Below, piece after piece: positions 40,701 through 50,106 of a stretch of DNA of 64,000 nucleotides (positions are counted from its first letter, which is position 1; each line of letters starts with the position of its first letter). The translations under genes were made by a program, and so were the position numbers. The DNA is from DATBDE01 sp045805605 (lineage in GTDB: Bacteria > Actinomycetota > Thermoleophilia > Solirubrobacterales > Solirubrobacteraceae), in contig JBJMKX010000058.1 in the NCBI GenBank assembly GCA_045805605.1, positions 1-64,000 of the forward strand, given 5' to 3'. The notes beneath the pieces are model-generated. The model did not search any database. It had not been told where the DNA came from and was given only the letters and a program-made list of their open reading frames with translations.

Positions 40701-41363
40701 ATGCCCCTCCCGCCGGCCCTGCGCCGGCTGACTCCCGCCCCGCTGCGGGACTCTCCGCGGCTGCGGGGGATCGCGCTGGGCGCGGGCCTGATCCCGCCGC
40801 GCCCGATGCACACCGAGGGCGAGGCGGAGCTGCTGCGGCGGCTCGCCGCGACGGCCGCGCGCGTGGTGGAGATCGGCGTCTACGAGGGCTCGTCCGCGGT
40901 CGTCCTCGTCGATGCCATGGCGCCCGCCGCCACCCTGCACCTCGTCGACCCTTACGTCGAGACGGCGCTGCGCGCGGGCTGGCGCGGGGTCGAGCAGGCG
41001 ACGCGTCGCACCGTCGGCCGGGCGGCGGCGCGCCATGGCGGGCCGCATGTGCGCTGGCACGTCTGCACGAGCGAGGAGGCGGCGCACGCGTGGCCTGGCG
41101 ACCGCGTCGACCTCGTCTTCGTCGACGGCGACCACACCCCCGAGGCGGCGCGGCTGGACTGGGAGGTGTGGTCTCCGCACGTCCCCACCGGCGGACACGT
41201 GGTGTTCCACGACGCGCGCTTGGGGAAAACGCACCTGGGAGGGCGCGGCCTTCCCGGGCCGACCGCGGTCGTCGACCAGCTGTTCCGCGGCGACGCGCCC
41301 GTACCGGGATGGCGAATCGTCGAGGAGGTCGATTCGGCGGTGGCGGTGAGAAGGGAAGCGTGA
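40701..41363 (+). CDS. class I SAM-dependent methyltransferase
   Basis: Rossmann-type methyltransferase of the Methyltransf_24-like group, 220 aa. The SAM-binding loop is VVEIGVYEGSSAVVLVDAM near residues 54-72, followed by LHLVDPY and the DLVFVDGDHTPEAARLDWE stretch with its acidic pocket. GGHVVFHDAR is typical of this family. The substrate is unknown. A GAGGG sequence precedes the ATG. It follows metK and overlaps the lipoprotein gene (TGATG). Confidence 0.85.
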   Translation: MPLPPALRRLTPAPLRDSPRLRGIALGAGLIPPRPMHTEGEAELLRRLAATAARVVEIGVYEGSSAVVLVDAMAPAATLHLVDPYVETALRAGWRGVEQATRRTVGRAAARHGGPHVRWHVCTSEEAAHAWPGDRVDLVFVDGDHTPEAARLDWEVWSPHVPTGGHVVFHDARLGKTHLGGRGLPGPTAVVDQLFRGDAPVPGWRIVEEVDSAVAVRREA

Positions 41364-41710
41364 TGCGGCGCATCGCAGTCATGGGTGTGCTGGCGGCGCT
41401 CGCGGTCGCCGGCTGCGGCAGCGACCACGGGACGGGCGACGGCAGCTACGACCCACGCGACAGCCGCATCAAGTGCCTGACCGGCGAGGGGCTGCAAGCC
41501 ACGAAGGTGGGTGACCGCTACGTGGACGTCACGACGGGGTCCCGCCCGCCGCTGCGGATCCTCTTCGCGGTCACGCCCGGCGAGGCCGAGGCGCTGTCGG
41601 TCTCGGCGCGGGCGGAGGGGGCCGAGCAGCTCGGCCGCGCGCTGCTGTTCGTCGGCGACGCTTCCGAGCCGCTGCTGACGAAGATCGAGGGGTGCCTCGA
41701 TGACAACTGA
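41363..41710 (+). CDS. small lipoprotein of unknown function
   Basis: A 115-aa product with a lipoprotein signal (RRIAVMGVLAALAVAGC; lipidated Cys at residue 18). A short acidic/Ser linker leads to a small domain with two Cys (KCLTGEGLQATKVGDRYVDV and ENC-like IEGCLDDN). The domain is not recognised. The gene overlaps both neighbours: the methyltransferase stop and, by 11 nt, the start of the membrane protein. Confidence 0.7.
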   Translation: MRRIAVMGVLAALAVAGCGSDHGTGDGSYDPRDSRIKCLTGEGLQATKVGDRYVDVTTGSRPPLRILFAVTPGEAEALSVSARAEGAEQLGRALLFVGDASEPLLTKIEGCLDDN

Positions 41711-43106
41711 CGTCGCCGTCGGCCGCGGCGGCGTTGCGTTCGCGCGGCCGGCGTGGCTGGTCGGGATGGTGCCGCTGATCGCCGGCTGCGTCGCTTTGGC
41801 GGCGCTCAGCCTGCTGTTGCCGAGTACCCCCACCTACGACCCGTGGGCGTGGATCATCTGGGGGAGGGAGATCGTTCATCTCGATCTCTCGACCGTGGGG
41901 GGCCCGTCGTGGAAGCCCCTGCCGGTCCTGTTCACCGCGCCGTTCTCGCTCCTCGGCGACGCCGCGCCTGACCTCTGGCTCGTGGTCGCGCGGGCAGGCG
42001 CGCTGCTGGCGCTCGCGATGACGTTCCGGCTTGCCCGCCGCCTGGCGGCCGGCCCCTGGGCGATTGCCGCCGGGATGGTGGCGGTCCTCGCTCTCGCGAC
42101 CTCGACCGGCTTCATCCGCGCGATGTGGCCGGGCAACTCCGAGGGCCTGCTGATCGCCCTGCTCCTGTGGGCGGTCGAGAGCCACCTCGAGGGACGCCGC
42201 GAGCGCGCGTTCGTGCTCGGCATGTTCGCGGCGTTGCTGCGCCCGGAGACCTGGCCGTTCGTCGGCCTCTATGGGCTGTGGCTGGCATGGAAGGCCCCGG
42301 CCACGCGCCGGCTCGTCGTCGGGGGCGGCGCGGCCATCGTCGCGCTGTGGTTCCTGCCCGAGCTGTGGGGCTCGGGTCAGCTGCTGCGCGCCGCCGAGCG
42401 GGCCAACAACCCCGATCCCCAGAGCCCAGCCTACGCCGCCGACCCGGCGCTCACGGTGATCAAGCACTACGGGACGACGCTGCTGTGGCCGCTCTTCGCG
42501 GTTTCGGGCATCGCGGTCGGGGGGGCGCTCGCGCGGCGAAGCCGCGAGCGGGCCCTGCTCGCAATCGGCGCGATGGCGGTCGCCTGGCTCGCCCTCGTTG
42601 CGCTGATGACGCAGGCCGGCTACTCGGGCAACCCCCGCTACCTGATGCCGGTGACCGCGGTCGTGTGCGTGCTCGTCGGGGTGGGCGTCGCGCGCCTGCT
42701 CGAGCTCGCCCCGGCGCCGCGCAGGGCGCTGTTACGCGGCGCCCTCGCGGTGGTGCTGGTGGCCGTTGTCGGTGGCCTGGTGTACGACCGCCCGCAGCTC
42801 GACGCGGTGACCAGCGGCTTGCGGACGGAGGCGCAGCTCAACGACCAGCTCGCCGACGCCGTCACCCATGCCGGGGGCGCCAAGGCGGTCCTCTCGTGCG
42901 GGCAGCCGATCACCGGCGCCTACCAGGTGCCGGCGCTGGCCTGGCGGCTCGACGTCCACACCATCCGCATCGGGCTCGTCGCGCACCCGCCGGCAGTGGT
43001 GTTCCGTGCCGACAAGGCGGTGCGCATGCCGCCGGTGCCGCCGTCGCCGCCCTACCGCGAGCTGGCCACCGCCGGGCGCTGGCAGGCCTACGGAGCGTGC
43101 CGGTGA
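41700..43106 (+). CDS. polytopic membrane protein, GT-C-like
   Basis: A 468-aa protein with about ten TM segments. It has the GT-C-like first extracellular loop YDPWAWIIWGREIVHLDLS, carrying acidic residues where lipid-linked-sugar transferases bind metal. A soluble ~90-aa C-terminal domain follows. Actinobacterial proteins of this type are annotated as putative membrane proteins; transfer of a sugar from a polyprenyl carrier is inference. Its TGA overlaps the GTG of the next GT-C gene, so the two are probably made together. Confidence 0.75.
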   Translation: MTTDVAVGRGGVAFARPAWLVGMVPLIAGCVALAALSLLLPSTPTYDPWAWIIWGREIVHLDLSTVGGPSWKPLPVLFTAPFSLLGDAAPDLWLVVARAGALLALAMTFRLARRLAAGPWAIAAGMVAVLALATSTGFIRAMWPGNSEGLLIALLLWAVESHLEGRRERAFVLGMFAALLRPETWPFVGLYGLWLAWKAPATRRLVVGGGAAIVALWFLPELWGSGQLLRAAERANNPDPQSPAYAADPALTVIKHYGTTLLWPLFAVSGIAVGGALARRSRERALLAIGAMAVAWLALVALMTQAGYSGNPRYLMPVTAVVCVLVGVGVARLLELAPAPRRALLRGALAVVLVAVVGGLVYDRPQLDAVTSGLRTEAQLNDQLADAVTHAGGAKAVLSCGQPITGAYQVPALAWRLDVHTIRIGLVAHPPAVVFRADKAVRMPPVPPSPPYRELATAGRWQAYGACR

Positions 43107-44728
43107 GCACGACCGCCGCGCCCACACTGCGCGCGCGCCTGCGGATGCCGTCGGTCGACGACCGGCGCGGCACGGCGATCGTCACCGCTCTCCTGCTGAT
43201 CGGGCTGGTGGCGATCTCACTTCTGATCCGCACGCAGGCGATTTCGTCGCCGTTATGGATCGACGAGGGCTTGTCGGTGGGGATCGCTTCCCACCCGTTC
43301 TCGGACATCTTCCATGCGCTGCGCGAGGACGGCTCGCCGCCGCTCTACTACCTGCTGCTGCACTTCTGGATGGAGGGTTTCGGGCGCAGCGAATCCAACA
43401 CCCACGTCCTCTCGCTGCTGTTCGCGCTGCTGACCATCCCGGCGGCGCTCTGGGCGGGATGGGCGCTGTTCGGGCGGCGCACCGGCTACGTCGCGGCGGC
43501 GCTGGCGGCGCTCAACCCGTTCCTCGACGCCTACGCCCAGGAAACGCGGATGTACTCGCTGCTGTCGCTCCTGTGCCTGCTGGCCACCGCGTGCTTCGTG
43601 CTCGCGTTCGTGCGGCGCCGGCGGGGCTTTTTGATCCCGCTCGCGCTGCTGCTCGCGGCGATCGCGTACACGCACAACTGGGGGCTGTTCTTCGATGCCG
43701 GCTGCGCCCTCGCGCTGGTCGTCGTGTGGCGGACCGCGCCCGACCGCCGCGGGATCGTGCGCGATGCCCTGCTCTGCTTCGGAGCGGCGGCGCTGCTCTA
43801 CGCGCCGTGGGTGCCGACGCTGGTCTCGCAGGCCCAGCACACCGGCGCGCCGTGGGCGACGCGACCGAAGCCCAGGGCGTGGGTCCAGGTCCCAGGCAAC
43901 CTGTTCGGCGGCGACCTGGTGTCCTTCGTGATGCTGATCGGCGCTGGGGTGGGCCTTTGGGCGCTGTGGCAGCGGCGCCGCCAGATCGACGGGCGCACGC
44001 TGTGGGTGGTCTTCCTGGTGGCGCTCGTGGCGATCCTCCTCGCCTGGATCGCGTCGCAGATCTCGCCCGCGTGGAGCACTCGCTACCAGGGCGTGGTCCT
44101 CGGGCCGCTCCTGCTGTTCGCGGCGGCCGGCCTGGCGTACTCGCGCTGGCTCGGCGTGTGCGCGCTGGCGTTCCTGCTGCTGTGGTGGGCGACCGTGCCG
44201 CCGACGCCGTCGCTGCAGAACAAGAGCGACGTCGACGACGTGGTGGCGCAGCTCGCCCCCCAGCTGCGGCCGGGCGACCAGGTCGTCTCGACCCAGCCCG
44301 AGCAGGTCCCGGTCCTCTACTACTACCTCCCCGGCGCCAGGGGGCTGCACTACGCGGACGCGATCGGGCCGGTGGGCGATCCGCAGGTGATGGACTGGCG
44401 CGACGCGCTCGACCGGCTGCGCGCCTCGCGGGCGGCCACGGCGTTCGTGCCGGTCCTCGATCGGATGCGGGTGGGTCAGCGGATTCTGCTCGTCTCGCCG
44501 ATCACGGAGAACCCGCGCTCCTGGCGGGCGCCGTGGACGGAGCTCGTCCGGCGCCGGGCCGCCCAGTACGGCGGCCTGCTGCAGGGCGACCGGCGCTTCC
44601 GCTGCTTCGCGCACGCGCCGTCCTTCTACCGCTACTCGTCGACGGTGGGGGTACGCGGGGTGCTGTGCGAGAAAGTGAGTCCGCGCGCCGCCCGGCCGGC
44701 CACAGGCCGCACGGGTCGGCGACCGTAA
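43103..44728 (+). CDS. GT39-like (GT-C) membrane glycosyltransferase
   Basis: From the GTG at 43103 the product is 541 aa with about 11 TM segments. The first loop contains the GT-C signature SSPLWIDEGLSVGIA, with the Asp-Glu pair of ArnT/PMT-like enzymes. Next come DGSPPLYYLLLHFWM and ALNPFLDAYAQETRMYSLLS, standard for this family. A C-terminal extracytoplasmic domain follows. It most likely transfers a sugar from a lipid carrier to an envelope acceptor. It is coupled to the upstream membrane protein by GTGA overlap. Confidence 0.85.
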   Translation: MSTTAAPTLRARLRMPSVDDRRGTAIVTALLLIGLVAISLLIRTQAISSPLWIDEGLSVGIASHPFSDIFHALREDGSPPLYYLLLHFWMEGFGRSESNTHVLSLLFALLTIPAALWAGWALFGRRTGYVAAALAALNPFLDAYAQETRMYSLLSLLCLLATACFVLAFVRRRRGFLIPLALLLAAIAYTHNWGLFFDAGCALALVVVWRTAPDRRGIVRDALLCFGAAALLYAPWVPTLVSQAQHTGAPWATRPKPRAWVQVPGNLFGGDLVSFVMLIGAGVGLWALWQRRRQIDGRTLWVVFLVALVAILLAWIASQISPAWSTRYQGVVLGPLLLFAAAGLAYSRWLGVCALAFLLLWWATVPPTPSLQNKSDVDDVVAQLAPQLRPGDQVVSTQPEQVPVLYYYLPGARGLHYADAIGPVGDPQVMDWRDALDRLRASRAATAFVPVLDRMRVGQRILLVSPITENPRSWRAPWTELVRRRAAQYGGLLQGDRRFRCFAHAPSFYRYSSTVGVRGVLCEKVSPRAARPATGRTGRRP

Positions 44729-44735
44729 CTGGTCC

Positions 44736-45257
44736 GTGCGTAGGAACCTCGAGCTCAAGGCGATCGATCCCGATCCCGCGGCCACCCTCGCGACGGTGCT
44801 GGATCTGGGGGCCGAGGACCGCGGCACGCTGGTCCAGCGCGACACGTACTTCCACGCGGTGACCGGGCGGCTCAAGCTGCGCGAGGCTCCACCCGAGCCG
44901 GCCGAGCTCATCGGCTACGCCCGTCCCGACCGTTCCGACCCGGTCGTCAGCGCCTACGAGATCGCGCCGGTCTTCGATCCCGGAGCGGTGACGGCGGTGC
45001 TGGCGCAGACGCTCGGGGTTCGCGTGGTGGTCGAGAAGGCGCGGCGGCTGCTCGTGTGGCGCGACGTCCGCATCCATCTGGACCGCGTGGCGGGGCTGGG
45101 GGACTTCGTGGAGGTCGAGGCGCTGGCGACGAGCCCGGGCGGGCCGGCGGCGCAGGAGCCGAAGGTGGCCGAGCTGCGGCGGGCGCTGGCGATCGCCGAC
45201 GAGCGGTTGGTCGCGCTCGGCTATGCGGATCTGGTCCAGCGCTTCGACCAGCGGTAG
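44736..45257 (+). CDS. CYTH-domain protein (class IV adenylate cyclase/triphosphatase-like)
   Basis: A 173-aa product with GTG start. The N-terminal NLELKAID matches the ExExK-type signature except that the first Glu is Asn. The tunnel strands carry alternating charged residues (DTYFHAVTGRLKLRE, VVVEKARRLLVW, GDFVEVEALA). CYTH proteins hydrolyse triphosphates or act as adenylate or thiamine-triphosphate enzymes; the substrate here is unknown. It follows the GT-C gene by 7 nt and ends at a hairpin facing the glucoamylase gene. Confidence 0.82.
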   Translation: MRRNLELKAIDPDPAATLATVLDLGAEDRGTLVQRDTYFHAVTGRLKLREAPPEPAELIGYARPDRSDPVVSAYEIAPVFDPGAVTAVLAQTLGVRVVVEKARRLLVWRDVRIHLDRVAGLGDFVEVEALATSPGGPAAQEPKVAELRRALAIADERLVALGYADLVQRFDQR

Positions 45258-45282
45258 AGGGGATCGAAGGCCTCGATCACTC
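45257..45282. terminator. terminator-like hairpin between CYTH and glucoamylase genes
   Basis: GATCGA (45262-45267) pairs perfectly with TCGATC (45273-45278) around AGGCC. The stem extends through a mismatch by GGG/CTC-type pairs. It lies directly after the CYTH stop and before the 3' end of the convergent glucoamylase gene, with no T-run. Confidence 0.4.
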
Positions 45283-45350
45283 CCTTGCGCTGCGCCGGTG
45301 AGCGCGTAGCCGCCGTCGGCGTCGACGCTGCCGGCGTCGCGCAGGTCAAC

Positions 45351-47561
45351 CTACGGGCACTGCCCCTGCGCCGGCGCCGCGTAACGGGTGGCGACGACGC
45401 ACGGCTGCTCGACCGGGTAGCCCTTCTGGATCGACCACGCGAGCCGCACGAACTGCGCGTGCGACCACGCCAGCGGCGTGGCCGAGAACGTCCCCTCGCC
45501 GAGCGGGAAGCCAGGCCGCCCGGCCGGCGGGAAGTCCGGCGCCCAGACCTGCTCGGCGATCATGTAGCCGTCGTTGGCGGCCGACGCCATCTGCCCGAGC
45601 CGGTTCTGGGCGGATGAGGCGTTGCCGCCGGCGAGCTCGTACTCACCGCGCTCGCCGCCGAAGATCGGCCAGTTGCGGCCGATCGTCGTGTTGTTGGCCC
45701 AGTCCTCGGTCGGGTTGGTCGGGAACCCGATGTCCCACTGGCCGCCGTCCTTGGTCTCGCCGTAGCCGTCGAAATTGAAGCGATGCCAGAAGAACTTGCC
45801 GGTGGGCTCACCGGCGGCGAGCTGCTGGTTGACGACGGCGATGCTGTTGCGCACCACCGGGTCGTTCGCCGGCTTGACCCCGAGCCGCACCAGCTCGAGG
45901 AAGCTCGGATCGACGACCTTGCGCTGGTCGACGCCGGTCGGGCCGCTGTCGCCGATGTCGTACGCGGTGCCGGCATTCGGATTGCCGTCCTTGGTCAGGC
46001 GCAGGTAGTAGGGGCGCGGGGAGTAGGGCCCGTTCTGGGTCGCGGTCCAGCCCTGCACCCGCTTCTGCCAGTCGTCGGCGGTGCTCTCGTAGCGGGTCGC
46101 GCTCGCGGTGTCGCCGTTGCGGCGCGCGATGTCGGCCGCGCAGATCAGCCCGGCGATCTCGGCGCCGATCGTCGCGGGGGAGTACCCGCTCTGGTTCTCC
46201 CAGCGCTCCTGGGGGGTCAACGGCGCGCCCGGATAATCGACGATGAAGTCGGCAGCCTTCTTGACGTGGGCGTAGGTCATGCCGTCGGTGCGGCCGAGCT
46301 GCCACGCCAGGATGATGGGGTCCGCCACCTCGTCGAGCTGGAGGTTGCCCCAGTGCGGCGTCCCGTCGACGGTCGAGTTCTGCGGGAACGATCCGTCGGG
46401 CTTCTGCTGGCGGTTGAACAGGTAGTCCAGCGCCCGCTCGGCCCCCGCCCGGTCGCCGGCGGCGAGCAGGGCGGTGGCGATCTCGTACAGGTCACGCGCC
46501 CACACCAGGTGATAGGCGCCGGAGGGATTCTCGAGGCCCGTGCCCCAGGCCCAGGGCATCGTCGGCGAGGCGATGTAGCCGCCGCGGTAGGTCTTGTCCT
46601 CATGGGCGGCGAGGGTCATGACGGAGACGTCGTAGGTCGGTCCGTAGCCCCCGGCGCTCGCCGGCTCGCTCGCGAGTCCGCTCAGATATCCGTGCCAGCC
46701 GTCCGCGTAGGCCGACGACGCCGCCGCAAAGCCCACCGACAGCGAGGCCGAGGACGCCGAGGACGCCTCGGCGGCCGACCCGCCGAAGCCGAGCGCCAGC
46801 GTCATCTCCTGGCTCTTCTTGCGGCCGTCCAGCGGCGTCTGCGCCGTCTGCACGACGTTGCCGTTGGGCGCCGACGCGTAGTGCCAGTCCATCCTGAAGT
46901 CGTTGCGCAGGTCGGTCCAGCCGTCGCTGGTATCGAGGTAGCCGTTCGAGGTGCTCGTGAAGGCCGGCGATGCGGCCAGCGCGCTCGCGCTCGGGGTCTC
47001 GCCGTCGGAGGACGCCACCAGCGTCGATCCCGACGTGGTGGACGAGTCGTCGCTGCCGTCGTTGGACAGCGACGGGTCGTAGAGGACGTACAGGTTCAGC
47101 TTCTTGCCCGTCAGCGATTCGAACCGTACGCGGACCAGCAGGGTGTTGCGGGCGGGGTCCTCGGTGTAGGTCTTGGTGATGCGGTAGGCGCCCGACTTGG
47201 CGGTGTTGACCTGCCGGTACGTGAGGCTCCTGGAGTCCGCGAGCTGGGTGACGTGGGTGGTGGCGTCGGTCTCGCGCTCGGCGAAGGTGGCGCCGTCGCT
47301 GACGATGAACTGCAGGTCCCGGACGCTCGGCGTGCCGAGGTTGGGGTAGTAGACCTCGGTCAGCTCGCCGTCTCGGAGGGTGTGCCACACCTTGCTCTCC
47401 GTCGCCGTGGCGGTCCCGTACCCGTCCTTGTCCGCCGGCGTCCAGTGGGCGGCGGCGCCCGGCGCGCCCGGCGCGGTGCCCGACGCTGCCGGCGCCGGTG
47501 CGGCGGCGGCAAGCAGGAAGCCGATCACGAATACGGCGAGCAACGAGCGGCGCTTCGGCAT
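45351..47561 (-). CDS. secreted glucan 1,4-alpha-glucosidase (GH15 glucoamylase)
   Basis: Extracellular enzyme releasing glucose from alpha-glucans, 736 aa. A Sec signal (SLLAVFVIGFLLAAAAPAPA) is followed by a glucodextranase-type N-terminal beta domain (about 35-320) and an (alpha/alpha)6 barrel. Catalytic Glu candidates are in QERWENQSGY near residue 457 (acid) and IAEQVWAPDF near 670 (base). HLVWARDLYEIATALLAAGD is the family substrate-site motif. It has a strong Shine-Dalgarno (GGGAGGAG). It is convergent with the CYTH gene and divergent from the VOC gene. Trehalose or glycogen breakdown products are possible substrates. Confidence 0.92.
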   Translation of the reverse strand: MPKRRSLLAVFVIGFLLAAAAPAPAASGTAPGAPGAAAHWTPADKDGYGTATATESKVWHTLRDGELTEVYYPNLGTPSVRDLQFIVSDGATFAERETDATTHVTQLADSRSLTYRQVNTAKSGAYRITKTYTEDPARNTLLVRVRFESLTGKKLNLYVLYDPSLSNDGSDDSSTTSGSTLVASSDGETPSASALAASPAFTSTSNGYLDTSDGWTDLRNDFRMDWHYASAPNGNVVQTAQTPLDGRKKSQEMTLALGFGGSAAEASSASSASLSVGFAAASSAYADGWHGYLSGLASEPASAGGYGPTYDVSVMTLAAHEDKTYRGGYIASPTMPWAWGTGLENPSGAYHLVWARDLYEIATALLAAGDRAGAERALDYLFNRQQKPDGSFPQNSTVDGTPHWGNLQLDEVADPIILAWQLGRTDGMTYAHVKKAADFIVDYPGAPLTPQERWENQSGYSPATIGAEIAGLICAADIARRNGDTASATRYESTADDWQKRVQGWTATQNGPYSPRPYYLRLTKDGNPNAGTAYDIGDSGPTGVDQRKVVDPSFLELVRLGVKPANDPVVRNSIAVVNQQLAAGEPTGKFFWHRFNFDGYGETKDGGQWDIGFPTNPTEDWANNTTIGRNWPIFGGERGEYELAGGNASSAQNRLGQMASAANDGYMIAEQVWAPDFPPAGRPGFPLGEGTFSATPLAWSHAQFVRLAWSIQKGYPVEQPCVVATRYAAPAQGQCP

Positions 47562-47671
47562 CCCCCGACTCCTCCCTGAGCGACGTTGTCGGCGACTGGA
47601 AGTACCCGCGTGCCGCCAAGCTAAACGGAACGTAAAGGGCTACGTCGGCCGGACCCAGCGAAAATGCGCGG

Positions 47672-48076
47672 ATGACCATCCGGTCGCTCGACCACCTCGT
47701 CCTCACGGTCGCCGACGTCGACGCAACCGTCGCCTTCTACGAGCGGATCGGGATGCGCCTCGAGCGATTCGACGGCGACCGGCTCGCGCTGCGGTTCGGG
47801 AAGCAGCGGATCCACCTGCACCGCGCCGGCGGCGAGATCGAGCCGCACGCGCAGCGGCCACAGCCCGGCTCGGCCGACCTGTGCTTCCTGGTCGAGGGTA
47901 GGGTGGACGACGTCGAGTGCAAGCTGCGGGAGGCGGGCGTCGCGATCGAGCTCGGCCCGGTCGACCGCTCAGGCGCGGTCGGGCAGATGCGCTCGCTCTA
48001 CCTCCGCGACCCGGACGGGAACCTGGTCGAGCTGAGCGAGCCGGCCTCGAACGATTCCGCCGCGCACGTTGGTTGA
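47672..48076 (+). CDS. VOC (glyoxalase/bleomycin-resistance) family protein
   Basis: A 134-aa product with two beta-alpha-beta-beta-beta modules. It starts IRSLDHLVLTVADVDATVAFYERIGMRLERF, with a metal His at position 8, and has HLHRAGGEIEPHA and LYLRDPDGNLVELSEP, whose Glu is the last metal ligand. Members include glyoxalases and dioxygenases; the reaction is unknown. Its TGA overlaps a TTG that opens the following decayed TMEM175-like gene. Confidence 0.88.
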   Translation: MTIRSLDHLVLTVADVDATVAFYERIGMRLERFDGDRLALRFGKQRIHLHRAGGEIEPHAQRPQPGSADLCFLVEGRVDDVECKLREAGVAIELGPVDRSGAVGQMRSLYLRDPDGNLVELSEPASNDSAAHVG

Positions 48077-48476
48077 CTAGCCCGCCCAGTGCGGACCCGC
48101 GCGACGGCCCCGAGTACAACCGAGCAATCGCGTTCTTCGACGCAACGTGCTGCTGCCGTTCACCACCGAGGCGGTCGGGGACCCCGATGTCGCGGACGTG
48201 CCCCTGCCCACGGTGCTGATGGCCGTGAGCATCGCCGCGGTGTCGGCGCTTCACACGCTGATCTGGGCGGTCGCCAGTCGCAGCGGGCTGCTCGACCCCT
48301 CGCCCACCGACATCGAGTGGCGCTCCACGGTCGCCGCGGGTATCGCGCCGGCCGTGGTCTTCCTGGGGTCGATCCCGATCGCCTATCTGATCTCGCCGGG
48401 CGTGGCGAGGATCTCGTGGCTCCTGCTCGTCGTCGTCAACCCCGTCGTGGGGACGTGGATCACTAGGAGACGATGA
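48073..48476 (+). pseudogene. internally deleted TMEM175-like channel gene
   Basis: The frame from the TTG at 48073 encodes DGPEYNRAIAFFDAT, which resembles the N-terminus of bacterial TMEM175 potassium channels. From 48144 a different frame encodes NVLLPFTTEAVGD and two TM helices (LMAVSIAAVSALHTLIWAV and IAPAVVFLGSIPIAYLI), like the end of the same family. The part between them, expected to hold TM1-TM3, is missing. A single internal deletion with a frame change explains both. The 109-codon frame from 48147 may still be expressed, but a functional channel is unlikely. It overlaps the convergent flavoprotein gene by 14 nt. Confidence 0.6.
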
Positions 48477-49968
48477 CCTCGGCCTCGAGGGGCTCGTCCA
48501 TCTTGGGCGCGTCGGGCAGCTTCTTGTAGGGCTGCTCGGGCTTCTGGTCCTCTTCGTGGTACGCGCTCTCGGCGTTGACCGCCCAGAGGTCGTGGTGCGT
48601 GCCGCGCACGAGGTTGTCGACCGCCCGCATGGCGGTGAGCATCGAGTGGTCGGAGTTGTTGTAGCGATGCAGGCCGTTGCGGCCGACCTGCTGCAGGTTG
48701 CCGATACCCTCGAGCCACTCGCGGATGACCTCCACGCGCTCGGCGTAGTCGTGGTCGTACATCGGATAGGCCTTGGGGACGCGGACCGCGAATCCGCGCA
48801 CGACGTCCTCCTTGCGGGCGAGGCCGATCTTCTCGAGCTCGCTCTTGGCCAGCTCGACGAGCTTGTCGTCGTCCATGGTCCAGAGCTCGTCGCCCTCGAA
48901 GCAGAAGTACTCGAGTCCGACACAGGCCTTGCTCTCGTCGGGCACCATCCACGGGCTCCACGAGCGGTAGTTCTGGATGCGGCCGACCCGCACGCCCGGC
49001 TCGTGGATGTAGATCCAGTTGTCGGGGAACAGATCCTCGCCGTCGATCACCAGCGCGACCGTCAGGAAGTCGCGGTAGCGCAGGCCCTTCGCGGCCTCGA
49101 GCACCTTCGGGTCGGGCTCGGGCTTCGCGTAGGCGACGGTCGCCCGCAGCGGCAGCGAGCTGATCACGTGCGAGGGCCGGATGCGGTAGCCGTTGGCCTG
49201 CACCTCGGTGACGATCCCCTCGTCGTTTACCTGGATGCGCGAGACCGGGGCTCCGAGGCGCACGTCGCCGCCCAGGCGGCGGATGTCGTCGGTCATCGTC
49301 TCCCACATCTGCCCCGGGCCGAACCGCGGGTAGTGGAACTCGTTGATCAGCGACTTGATCTTGTTGCCCTTGTTGCCGAAGAACGCCGACTTGGCGGCGC
49401 TCCAGAAGGACAGGCCCTTGATCCGCTGGGCGGCCCACTCGGCGCGGATCTCGGTGCAGGGCACGCCCCATACCTTCTCGGTGTAGGTCTTGAAGAAGAG
49501 CTGGTACAGCCGCTTGCCGAAGCGATTGGAGACCCACTGCTCGAGGTTCTCCTCCTCGCCCTTGGGGCGGAGCTTGGCGGCGACGTAGCTGAGACCGGAG
49601 CGGATGAGCTCGAACGGCCCGAGCTTTTTGATCACGTCCATGCCCTGGAGCGGATAGTCGAGGAACTTCCCGTTCCAGAAGATGCGCGACATCCGCGGGC
49701 GCTTGAGGAACTCTTCGCGCATGATCTCGAACCACAGCTCGTTGACCTCGTCGACCTTGGTGAAGAAGCGATGGCCGCCGAGGTCGAACCGGTAGCCGTC
49801 GCGGACCTCGGTCTTGGCGATGCCACCGACCTGCCACTCGGCTTCGACGACCACGACCGGGAGCCCCTCCTTGGCCAGCAGGTAGCCGGCCGTGAGGCCG
49901 GCGGGACCGGCGCCGAGCACGAGAATCGGGCGCTCGCTGGTAGCGTTGTGGGCGGGGATCGGGGGCAT
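48463..49968 (-). CDS. FAD-dependent oxidoreductase, UDP-galactopyranose-mutase-like
   Basis: Flavoprotein of the amine-oxidase/UDP-galactopyranose mutase superfamily. The ATG at 49968 gives 501 aa; a GTG at 50001 would add 11. The FAD loop is VLGAGPAGLTAGYLLAKEG, followed by VGGIAKTEVRDGYRFDLGGHRFF, the GG-doublet motif of UGM-like enzymes. KTYTEKVWGVPCTEI and the C-terminal GRNGLHRYNNSDHSMLTAMRA complete the match. Homologues are found in envelope-glycan and lipid loci. The true reaction is unknown; classical UGM is shorter (~390 aa). Confidence 0.85.
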   Translation of the reverse strand: MPPIPAHNATSERPILVLGAGPAGLTAGYLLAKEGLPVVVVEAEWQVGGIAKTEVRDGYRFDLGGHRFFTKVDEVNELWFEIMREEFLKRPRMSRIFWNGKFLDYPLQGMDVIKKLGPFELIRSGLSYVAAKLRPKGEEENLEQWVSNRFGKRLYQLFFKTYTEKVWGVPCTEIRAEWAAQRIKGLSFWSAAKSAFFGNKGNKIKSLINEFHYPRFGPGQMWETMTDDIRRLGGDVRLGAPVSRIQVNDEGIVTEVQANGYRIRPSHVISSLPLRATVAYAKPEPDPKVLEAAKGLRYRDFLTVALVIDGEDLFPDNWIYIHEPGVRVGRIQNYRSWSPWMVPDESKACVGLEYFCFEGDELWTMDDDKLVELAKSELEKIGLARKEDVVRGFAVRVPKAYPMYDHDYAERVEVIREWLEGIGNLQQVGRNGLHRYNNSDHSMLTAMRAVDNLVRGTHHDLWAVNAESAYHEEDQKPEQPYKKLPDAPKMDEPLEAEVIVS

Positions 49969-50106
49969 ATAGGGGTAGCGGACGGTCGCTGTCCGTTCCA
50001 CCTGAGATTCCCGGGGGACGGAACCGCGAATCTCATTGCAGGGCGGCCGAACAGCGGCAGCGCGATCAAGACGTTAGCAGCGGGTCGGACGTAACCTGGC
50101 GGGCGA

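Noticed and set aside
40695..40705. GCCTGATGCC at the methyltransferase start as a third copy of the heptamer repeat
   Set aside because: Only ten bases, no tandem unit and no flanking match; best explained as chance.
45255..45350. Open frame continuing after the glucoamylase stop codon
   Set aside because: The sequence reads as plausible protein for about 30 codons, but there is no family match, and a hairpin in the region fits a terminator better.
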